Of a stretch of DNA of 64,000 nt, positions 58,130 to 64,000 are shown one piece after another. The DNA comes from Tabrizicola sp. GTDB taxonomy: Bacteria > Pseudomonadota > Alphaproteobacteria > Rhodobacterales > Rhodobacteraceae. The DNA lies in contig NZ_JALHQD010000012.1 of NCBI RefSeq assembly GCF_022842145.1, forward strand, positions 1 to 64,000, read 5' to 3'. Numbering within the stretch: position 1 is the stretch's first letter; every line of letters starts with the position of its first letter. The notes beneath the pieces were generated by a model. The model saw only the letters and a program-made list of their open reading frames with translations, had not been told where the DNA came from and did not search any database. The position numbers and the translations under genes are program-made.

Positions 58130-58189
58130 CTTCGTCTCTCGTCGCTGAATGGTGGCCCTGCGAGGAGAAGTCGAAGACGCACGACGAGC
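58118..58189. repeat. Dispersed palindromic repeat, copy 2 (convergent junction)
   Basis: This 72-bp element begins inside the last codons of the upstream gene and ends exactly at the stop of the convergent gene. Blocks in order: GCTCCTCG (58118), TCTCGTCGC (58137), GCGAGGAG (58160), GTCGAAGAC (58170), CGACGAGC (58182). The same order occurs at 10166-10234, but here the third and fifth blocks are exchanged, so the best pairings interleave instead of nest. Confidence 0.7.
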
Positions 58190-58540
58190 CTACGTCCAGA
58201 GATCCCCGAGCATTGCCTTCAGCGCCGCCAGCGCCTCGGGCCCGTCCTCGCAGCCCGGCCCGACCCGGACCGCAACCGTCGCCGCAAAGCCATATGCCCC
58301 GCGCTTGTCAGCCCGGATCGTCACCTCGAAGCCCTTCGGCCCCGCGACAACAATTTCGACGGCATCTTCGGCCCCGAATGTCTCGTCACTCGCCTCGAAC
58401 CAGATCGGTCCGCCGACGACGGGCTGGCGGAACAGGACATAGCCCTCGTCTTCGTGCTCGCCCTGGGCAAAGCCGATGAAAAGCTCGCCCTCGTCCTCGA
58501 CGACCGATCCGTAGGCCGCCTTCACCGTGATATCGGCCAT
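58190..58540 (-). CDS. Hypothetical acidic protein, 116 residues
   Basis: A soluble, strongly acidic protein of predicted beta-rich structure (AYGSVVEDEGELFIGFAQGE, EDAVEIVVAGPKGFEVTIR, GAYGFAATVAVRVG). No signal peptide or membrane segment and no recognised family. It lies 4 bp downstream of the hemF stop on the same strand, so it is probably the second gene of a hemF transcript. Repeat copy 2 lies at its 3' end. Confidence 0.65.
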   Translation of the reverse strand: MADITVKAAYGSVVEDEGELFIGFAQGEHEDEGYVLFRQPVVGGPIWFEASDETFGAEDAVEIVVAGPKGFEVTIRADKRGAYGFAATVAVRVGPGCEDGPEALAALKAMLGDLWT

Positions 58541-58544
58541 GCGC

Positions 58545-59405
58545 CTAGTACCACTTGGCGATGGGCGGCAGGCTCATCAGCACGGCGTTGGCATCGTGGC
58601 CCGTCTCCAGCCCGAATTTGGTGCCCCGGTCGTAGACCAGGTTGTATTCGGCATAAAGGCCGCGGTGCTGGAGTTGCACCTCGCGGTCGGCTTCGGTCCA
58701 GGGGGTCTGGACGCGGCGTTCCGTCACCGGAAGGAAAGCGGGCAGGAAAGCCTCGCCCACCGCGCGGGTAAAGGCGAAATCGCGGTGCCAGTCACCGGTG
58801 TTCAGGTCGTCGTAGAAGATCCCGCCGACGCCGCGCGCCCGACCGCGGTGCGGGATGAAGAAGTACTCGTCGGCCCAGGCTTTGAACTTTGCATAGTACT
58901 CCGGCGAGTGGGCATCGCAGGCGCCCTGCATCTCGGCATGGAAATGCGCGGTGTCCTCGGCATATTCGATGCAGGGATTCAGGTCCGACCCGCCGCCGAA
59001 CCACCAGGCGCCGGGGGTCCAGAACATCCGGGTGTTCATGTGGACGGCTGGCGCATGCGGGTTGACCATATGCGCCACCAGGCTGATGCCGCTGGCCCAG
59101 AACCGCGGGTCGCTGTCCATGCCCGGCACGCCGCGCGCAGCCATCGCCCGCTGGGCCTTTTCGCCCAGCACGCCATGCACCTCAGACCAGTTCACTCCGA
59201 CCTTCTCGAAGACCTCGCCGCCGCGCATCACGCTCATGATGCCGCCGCCGCCATCCGCACGGGAGGTGGGCGTCACCTCGAACCGGCCCGGAGTGCCCTT
59301 GGCATACTTGTCCTCAAGCCCCTCGAATGCCGCGACGATACGGTCGCGCAGCGTCCGGAACCAGGCGGCGGCGACGGCGTTGCGACTGTCGATGGGATCG
59401 GTCAT
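58545..59405 (-). CDS. hemF: Oxygen-dependent coproporphyrinogen III oxidase
   Basis: Decarboxylates two propionates of coproporphyrinogen III to protoporphyrinogen IX using oxygen. The family text is clear: GGGGIMSVMRGGEVFEKVGVN, HMNTRMFWTPGAWWFGGGSDLNPC, YFFIPHRGRARGVGG and YNLVYDRGTKFGLETG. 286 residues is typical. It feeds haem synthesis, needed by the haem subunit of the dimethylamine enzyme and by the globin. It is divergent from a lipoprotein gene; no FNR-type box is seen in the 75-bp gap. Confidence 0.96.
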   Translation of the reverse strand: MTDPIDSRNAVAAAWFRTLRDRIVAAFEGLEDKYAKGTPGRFEVTPTSRADGGGGIMSVMRGGEVFEKVGVNWSEVHGVLGEKAQRAMAARGVPGMDSDPRFWASGISLVAHMVNPHAPAVHMNTRMFWTPGAWWFGGGSDLNPCIEYAEDTAHFHAEMQGACDAHSPEYYAKFKAWADEYFFIPHRGRARGVGGIFYDDLNTGDWHRDFAFTRAVGEAFLPAFLPVTERRVQTPWTEADREVQLQHRGLYAEYNLVYDRGTKFGLETGHDANAVLMSLPPIAKWY

Positions 59406-59480
59406 GCTTGTGTCCTCGAATGTTGACGCCGCATGCCTAGCACCCCGGCGCGCCGCTTTCCACTGTTAGAGGAGAGAGCC

Positions 59481-59873
59481 ATGAAACGGCTGCTTTTACT
59501 GACAATTGCCACCCTGGCGGCCTGTGGCACCCCGCAAGAGCAGTGTATCAGCCGCAACACGCGCGACTTGCGCACCGTGGACCGACTGATCGCCGAATCC
59601 GAAGGAAACCTGGCCCGCGGCTATGCCTTCGAGACGGTAACGGTCTACGAAGATTACTGGGCCTATTGCCCCCAGCCAGCGCCAGCGGAAGGCGAGCCTG
59701 CACAACCGCCCAGGCTTTGCCTGGACGAGCGCGCGGTGTCCGAGAAACGGCCCAAGGCAATCGATCTGAACGAAGAGGCGCGGAAGCTGGACAGCCTGAA
59801 GGCGAAGCGGACGCAGCTTGTCCGTCAGGCCGAAGCGGTCACCGCACGGTGCAAGGCACAGTATCCGGAGTGA
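59481..59873 (+). CDS. Small lipoprotein of unknown function
   Basis: A 130-residue protein with a lipobox (LLTIATLAACG; lipidated Cys15), so probably anchored in the envelope. The mature part has four or five further cysteines (EQCISRN, YCPQP, LCLDER, RCKAQ) that may form disulfides, and a central helical region with ARKLDSLKAKRTQLVRQAE. GGAGAGAG precedes the ATG. It ends at the base before the convergent SDR stop. No family recognised. Confidence 0.75.
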   Translation: MKRLLLLTIATLAACGTPQEQCISRNTRDLRTVDRLIAESEGNLARGYAFETVTVYEDYWAYCPQPAPAEGEPAQPPRLCLDERAVSEKRPKAIDLNEEARKLDSLKAKRTQLVRQAEAVTARCKAQYPE

Positions 59874-60686
59874 TCAGTGGGCTGGCGCGCTGACCGCGTC
59901 CAGCAGCCCGCGCCCGCCGTCCACCGTCAGCACCTGTCCGGTGATGAAACCGGACGCGTCGGACGCCAGGAACTGCACCGCCTCGGCCAGTTCAGCGGGG
60001 GCGGCGATCCGTCCAAGCGGCGTGGAATCGGTAATTTCGTCGCGGAAAGCCGGGTTCTCCTTCAGCGCGGCCTGCAGGCTGGCGCTCATCACGCTGCCGA
60101 AGGCGACCGCATTGACCCGGATACCGCGCGGCGCCAAAGCCACCGCCATCGAGCGTGTCATCTGGTCCATCGCCGCCGACGCCATCGAATAGGCCAGCAG
60201 TTCCGGCCGCGTCGCCTGCGAGGCGATGGACGACAGGTTGATGATCGAGCCCAGCATCGTGCCCTCTTCGACCTCGGCCCGCTGCGCGTGCTGGATCATC
60301 CGCTTGGCCGTCATCTGAGAGATCCGCAGCGCGGAAAGCACGTTGTGCTTCCACAGCTCTTCAACCCCGTCAGCCTCGGGGTTCAGGATATCCGATACGG
60401 CCGTGCGGCGGTTGGCGTTGACGAGGATGTCCACCCGGTCGAACGCGTCGATGGTGGCTGACAGAAGATTGGCAATGGTCAGCTTCTCGGTCAGGTCGCC
60501 CGCAAACATGCGGATCAGTCCCTCGGCCCGGGCCTCTTCGCCGATCTCGGACTCAAGCCGGTCCTCGTCCACGTCGGCGAACATCACGTTGGCGCCCTTG
60601 TCCACCAGATGCCGGGCGATGGCCAGCCCGATGCCCGAGGCCGAGCCGGTGACGATGGCAGTCTTGCCGGAAACGGAAAAGGACAT
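59874..60686 (-). CDS. SDR-family protein lacking the catalytic lysine
   Basis: A 270-residue classical short-chain dehydrogenase fold. The cofactor motif TGSASGIG is at 13-20, Asp at 38 in FADVD suggests NAD preference, catalytic Asn115 and Ser152/153 are present and Tyr166 is in AYSMAS, but the YxxxK lysine position is Ser170, and the NNAG turn reads VNAN. Normal hydride-transfer chemistry is therefore doubtful. It follows the RsmC-like gene by 13 bp, so the two are probably co-transcribed. It may be an enzyme with altered mechanism or a non-catalytic binder. Confidence 0.82.
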   Translation of the reverse strand: MSFSVSGKTAIVTGSASGIGLAIARHLVDKGANVMFADVDEDRLESEIGEEARAEGLIRMFAGDLTEKLTIANLLSATIDAFDRVDILVNANRRTAVSDILNPEADGVEELWKHNVLSALRISQMTAKRMIQHAQRAEVEEGTMLGSIINLSSIASQATRPELLAYSMASAAMDQMTRSMAVALAPRGIRVNAVAFGSVMSASLQAALKENPAFRDEITDSTPLGRIAAPAELAEAVQFLASDASGFITGQVLTVDGGRGLLDAVSAPAH

Positions 60687-60699
60687 GGCTAGCCTCGTG

Positions 60700-61680
60700 T
60701 CACGGTTTGGCCCGCTTGGGCTTGATGGCTTGGATCACGCGGAAGCCGCCTTGGGTGACCACCTCGCGGACCTCCAGAAAGTTGTCCGACAGCACGGCAT
60801 CATAGGGCAGGTGGCGGTTCGCGACCAACCAGAGCTCTCCACTCGGGGCAAGCATCCGCCGGGCGGCCCGGATGAAGGCGGCGCCCAGCGCCGGGTCGGC
60901 TTCGCGGCCCTTGTGGAAGGGCGGGTTCATCACCACGACGTCCAGCAGCGTTTCAGGCCGCCACGTCGTCGCATCCGCCCAATGAAATCGGGCGCGGGGG
61001 TCGGTGATGTTGACCTTCGCGCAATCCAGCGCATCCGCCTCGGCCTCGACCAGATCCAGTTTCTTGACTCCGGGACGCTTCAGGACTTCCGCCGCGAGGA
61101 ACCCCCAACCGGCCCCCAGATCAGCGACCTTGCCCCCCAGCTTTACCGGAAGGGCCGAGGCGAGGAGCACCGATCCCGGATCCGGTCCATCGGCCGAAAA
61201 GATGCCGGGCAGCGTCTGGAAAACATCCACCTGATGTGACTTGGCCAGCCAGTCCGACAGGTCGGGCCCAGCCTGGAAGGACGCCAGCTTGCCATGCGCC
61301 TTCGACAGGCTTTCCGACAGATCGACCCGCGCCCGCAAGTCCTTCAGCGCCGTGTCGATCCCGTCGGTCTTCTGCCCGTCGACCGCGATCCAGCCACCCG
61401 GCGCGACCTCCGCCGCCGCCCGCGCGATCAGACCCCGCGCCGCCTCACGCGACCGGGGCAGGCACACGATCGCCGCCGCATACGGCGGCTCTTCCGTGAC
61501 CGAATACATGGAGCCTAAATGGTCGTGGTCCGGCTTGAACCCGGTCAGGACCGTCACCCGGTCGCGCGGCAGGTCGGACAAATCGTCGCCGATCCGCGGC
61601 CGATAGACCGCGATCCTGCCTTCGGACGGCAGGTCCAGTGCGCCGGTTTGCAGCGCCAGGGACAATCTTGCGGAACGCAT
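60700..61680 (-). CDS. RsmC-like class I methyltransferase
   Basis: A 326-residue protein with the two-domain layout of 16S rRNA guanine-N2 methyltransferases (RsmC/RlmG): a degenerate N-terminal methyltransferase-like domain and a C-terminal catalytic domain with VADLGAGWGFLA (SAM motif I), WADATTW and the catalytic VVMNPPFHKG (NPPF). That motif indicates methylation of an exocyclic amine on a base. The precise rRNA position cannot be assigned from sequence alone. It stands 13 bp before the SDR gene. Confidence 0.87.
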   Translation of the reverse strand: MRSARLSLALQTGALDLPSEGRIAVYRPRIGDDLSDLPRDRVTVLTGFKPDHDHLGSMYSVTEEPPYAAAIVCLPRSREAARGLIARAAAEVAPGGWIAVDGQKTDGIDTALKDLRARVDLSESLSKAHGKLASFQAGPDLSDWLAKSHQVDVFQTLPGIFSADGPDPGSVLLASALPVKLGGKVADLGAGWGFLAAEVLKRPGVKKLDLVEAEADALDCAKVNITDPRARFHWADATTWRPETLLDVVVMNPPFHKGREADPALGAAFIRAARRMLAPSGELWLVANRHLPYDAVLSDNFLEVREVVTQGGFRVIQAIKPKRAKP

Positions 61681-61725
61681 GGGCGGGGCCTCAGGCCCCT
61701 GGTCCCCTTATCACGGCACGACAGG

Positions 61726-62046
61726 TCATTCCTTTTCCATCGTGCATTGCAGCGGGTGCTGGTGGCGACGCGCAAAGTCCATCACCTGAGCCACCTTGGT
61801 CTCGGCCACCTCGAAGCTGAAGACGCCCACAACCGCGAGGCCCTTCTTGTGGACCGTCAGCATGATCTCGAACGCCTGGGCGTGGTTCAGCCCGAAGAAC
61901 CGCTCCAGCACGTGAACGACGAACTCCATGGGAGTGTAGTCGTCGTTCAGCAGCATCACCTTGTACATCGGCGGGCGCTGGGTTTTGGTCTTGGTTTTCG
62001 TCAGGATCGAGGTGTCGTTCCCCGGGCCATCCGTCTTGTCGGACAT
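61726..62046 (-). CDS. clpS: ATP-dependent Clp protease adaptor ClpS
   Basis: A 106-residue N-end-rule adaptor delivering substrates to ClpAP. After a flexible lysine/threonine-rich N-terminus come [20 protein letters not shown] (the NDDYTPM substrate pocket) and [22 protein letters not shown] 62046 gives the expected length; the longer frame is upstream non-coding sequence. clpA, often adjacent, is not in the window. It is divergent from a HAD hydrolase gene across 106 bp. Confidence 0.95.
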   Translation of the reverse strand: MSDKTDGPGNDTSILTKTKTKTQRPPMYKVMLLNDDYTPMEFVVHVLERFFGLNHAQAFEIMLTVHKKGLAVVGVFSFEVAETKVAQVMDFARRHQHPLQCTMEKE

Positions 62047-62152
62047 GGTCGTTGGGCGGACTGACACGGGATGCGGGCTCCGGGAGTGGGATTCGGGGTT
62101 GCAACTGACCTGCGAAATATAGCCTCTTTTGGCGCGGCGAAAAGGGGCGGAC

Positions 62153-62848
62153 ATGCTGACCACGATCGGCTTCGATGCAGACGACACACTTTGGCAGAAC
62201 GAAACCTTCTTTCGGCTGACCCAAGATCGCTTCCTGCAGGTCCTGCAGGACCATGCCGACCCGCAGAATTTGCGCGCGCGGCTGGAGGCGGCAGAGCGTC
62301 GGAACCTCGACTATTACGGCTTTGGCGTGAAGGGTTTCACTCTGTCGATGATCGAGACGGCTGTCGAGGTGACCGAGGGCCGCGTGCCTGCCAGCGTCAT
62401 CGGCGACCTCGTGGCGATGGGCCGCGATCTTCTGGAACACCCGATGGAGCTTCTTCCCCATGCCCGCGCCACCGTGACCGCGTTATCTGGGGAATTCCGC
62501 CTGGTCCTGATCACCAAGGGCGACCTTCTGCACCAGGAACGGAAGCTGGCCCAGTCCGGTCTGGGCGACCTCTTCGACGGCGTCGAGATCGTCTCGGACA
62601 AGACCGAGGCCACCTACCGCACGGTCTTTGCCCGCCACGGAACCGGGGCGGACCAGGCGCTGATGGTGGGCAACTCGCTGAAATCAGACGTCATCCCGGC
62701 CCTGCAGGCAGGGGCCTGGGGTGTCCACGTCCCGCATGAGCATGAATGGGCGTTCGAAGCCGCCGCTGCTCCCGTGGACCATCGCCGCTTCCACGTGCTT
62801 CCCCACCTGGGCGCACTGCCCGATCTTGTCCGCGGACTGCAAGGATAG
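62153..62848 (+). CDS. HAD-superfamily hydrolase (phosphatase-like)
   Basis: A 231-residue HAD protein with all four motifs: FDADDTLW (residues 7-14, nucleophile and acid Asp), LITKGD (motif II Thr), the lysine in VSDKTEATY, and [17 protein letters not shown] (motif IV). A helical C1 cap lies between residues 20 and 95. Substrate unknown; relatives dephosphorylate small phosphate esters. AAAGGGG precedes the ATG at 62153. Confidence 0.9.
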   Translation: MLTTIGFDADDTLWQNETFFRLTQDRFLQVLQDHADPQNLRARLEAAERRNLDYYGFGVKGFTLSMIETAVEVTEGRVPASVIGDLVAMGRDLLEHPMELLPHARATVTALSGEFRLVLITKGDLLHQERKLAQSGLGDLFDGVEIVSDKTEATYRTVFARHGTGADQALMVGNSLKSDVIPALQAGAWGVHVPHEHEWAFEAAAAPVDHRRFHVLPHLGALPDLVRGLQG

Positions 62849-63052
62849 CCCCACAGCTAGGGCCACCGGCGCAGTATTGCCCAAGATGTGCTGTCGTCGG
62901 CAAAATTGTGCTGCATTCACGCAACTGCATGAACTAATGCTTGAAAGCCATTGGTATTTTTGGGTTTTAGGACGCTCACTCCTGTGCTAGCTTTCCAGCT
63001 GAGGCAGAATAGGCACCGGAAAATCCGGGCCAGCAGGCAAAGGGTGGGCGAC
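62849..63052. other. Intergenic leader of the carboxypeptidase gene
   Basis: 204 bp without a supportable gene. It contains an AT-rich patch around 62940-62970 with a TTGAAA that could be a -35 element, and AGGG 9 nt before the GTG at 63053. I see no strong inverted repeat. Confidence 0.4.
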
Positions 63053-64000
63053 GTGGCATCGCTTCTCGGGCGGATCTATCACGCTATTTTCTTGGCATTT
63101 GTCGTCAGCACGATCGTGGTGACGTCTCCATTGCAGGCCGCCCCCTTCGCGGCCATCGTCATGGACGGGCGAACCGGCGAGGTGCTGTATGAAAAGAACG
63201 CGGACACGCGGCTGCATCCTGCATCGCTGACGAAGATGATGACACTTTACATCACCTTCCAGGAGATCCAGGCCGGCCGTCTGACGCTGGACAGCAAGGT
63301 CACCGTCACGAAATATGCGGCCTCGCAGCCGCCGTCGCGGCTCGGGCTGAAGCCGGGCCAGAAGATCGCCGTCCGCTACCTGATCCGAGCGGCCGCGATC
63401 AAGTCGGCCAACGATGCGGCCTCGGCGCTTGGCGACCACATCGGCGGCGACGCGGCAGGCTTCGCCAAGCGAATGACCCGCACCGCGCGTCAGTTGGGGA
63501 TGCACAACACCACCTTCAAGAACGCCAACGGCCTGACCGCCGACGGCCACCTGTCGACCGCACGGGACATGAACGTCCTGGGTCGGCACCTGTTCTACGA
63601 CTTCCCCCAGTACTACCACATCTTCTCGCGCCGCACGGCCGACGCCGGGGTCGCGCAGGTGTCGAACACCAACACCCGCTTCCTGGACGCCTATGAAGGC
63701 GCGGACGGGATCAAGACCGGCTACACGGTCGCTGCGGGCTTCAACCTGACGGCCTCGGCGCATCGCGGCAAGAAGCACGTGATCGCGACGGTATTCGGCG
63801 GCACCTCGACCGCAAACCGCAATGCCAAGATGAAAGAGCTGATGGATATCGGCTTCGGCAAGGCTCCGAACAACGTAACCGAACAGCCTCCCGTCGCTGC
63901 TGCGGTCGAAGATGCACTGGTCGCCTCGTTGGAGACCGGCATCGACGAGATCGACGCCGAGGGCGGTGCAGGCAAGATCGTCCGCGTCTCGGGCGAGGTG
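63053..64000 (+). CDS. D-alanyl-D-alanine carboxypeptidase, S11 family (cut by window end)
   Basis: Periplasmic low-molecular-weight penicillin-binding protein trimming the terminal D-Ala of peptidoglycan stems. A signal peptide spans residues 1-29 (FLAFVVSTIVVTSPLQA); the three active-site motifs are SLTK in HPASLTKMM, SAN in IKSANDAASAL, and KTG in DGIKTGYTVAAG. The frame is open to the window edge after 316 residues, with a Pro/Val/Ala-rich linker beginning near residue 275 that often leads to a SPOR domain, not visible here. GTG 63053 is the chosen start; GTG 63044 is possible. Confidence 0.92.
   Translation, partial: MASLLGRIYHAIFLAFVVSTIVVTSPLQAAPFAAIVMDGRTGEVLYEKNADTRLHPASLTKMMTLYITFQEIQAGRLTLDSKVTVTKYAASQPPSRLGLKPGQKIAVRYLIRAAAIKSANDAASALGDHIGGDAAGFAKRMTRTARQLGMHNTTFKNANGLTADGHLSTARDMNVLGRHLFYDFPQYYHIFSRRTADAGVAQVSNTNTRFLDAYEGADGIKTGYTVAAGFNLTASAHRGKKHVIATVFGGTSTANRNAKMKELMDIGFGKAPNNVTEQPPVAAAVEDALVASLETGIDEIDAEGGAGKIVRVSGEV

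Overview
The window looks like chromosomal DNA of a GC-rich alphaproteobacterium of the Rhodobacter/Roseobacter group (Rhodobacteraceae). The evidence is the gene order chvI-chvG-hprK-rapZ beside a divergent ATP-type pckA, the run rpoZ-rsh-DUF2062-pdxJ-acpS-lepB-rnc-era-recO, an ethylmalonyl-CoA pathway enzyme (mcd), and a methylated-amine catabolic cluster of the kind known from marine and freshwater Rhodobacteraceae. I see no phage, insertion sequence, CRISPR array, rRNA or tRNA. The first gene (rapZ) and the last (a D-Ala-D-Ala carboxypeptidase) are cut by the window edges.

Layout. 1-3477 (minus): envelope/acid-stress two-component system ChvI-ChvG followed by HprK and RapZ, joined by 4-bp stop/start overlaps. 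3828-10160: pckA and a mix of membrane and metabolic genes including mcd. 10239-20707 (minus): core housekeeping block (stringent response, vitamin B6, ACP activation, signal peptidase, RNase III, Era, RecO, RNA polymerase omega, folate). 20845-25576 (plus): NYN nuclease, IspH, RNase H, TRIC-like channel and a TetR-like regulator with its own operator. 25569-27758 (minus): fmt, a degenerate deformylase paralogue and an intact def. 27925-33259 (plus): PatB/MalY lyase, L,D-transpeptidase, cobD, lytic transglycosylase, glycosyltransferase.

33727-57140 is the accessory centrepiece. It encodes a route from trimethylamine to glutamate-bound nitrogen: Tmm (TMA to TMAO), Tdm (TMAO to dimethylamine plus formaldehyde), DmmDABC (dimethylamine to methylamine plus formaldehyde, with a tetrahydrofolate-type C1 acceptor protein), GmaS (methylamine plus glutamate to gamma-glutamylmethylamide) and MgsABC (to N-methylglutamate). 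Two APC permeases, an Amt channel with a small membrane partner, a GlxA/AraC-type regulator, a universal stress protein and a cupin are interspersed. N-methylglutamate dehydrogenase (mgdABCD), needed to finish the pathway, is not in the window. Divergent from mgsABC is an operon of three tiny membrane proteins followed by an APC permease. I recognise no characterised family for the three, and this is my best candidate for an undescribed multi-subunit transporter.

57180-64000: small membrane proteins, hemF, a lipoprotein, an SDR whose active-site Lys is replaced, an RsmC-like methyltransferase, clpS, a HAD phosphatase and the carboxypeptidase.

Two kinds of intergenic palindromic sequence stand out: tandem perfect palindromes between co-directional genes (12707-12746, 33657-33722), and a roughly 70-bp dispersed repeat filling two convergent gene junctions (10166-10234 and 58118-58189). 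All functional assignments are from reading protein motifs and context; no database search was run.
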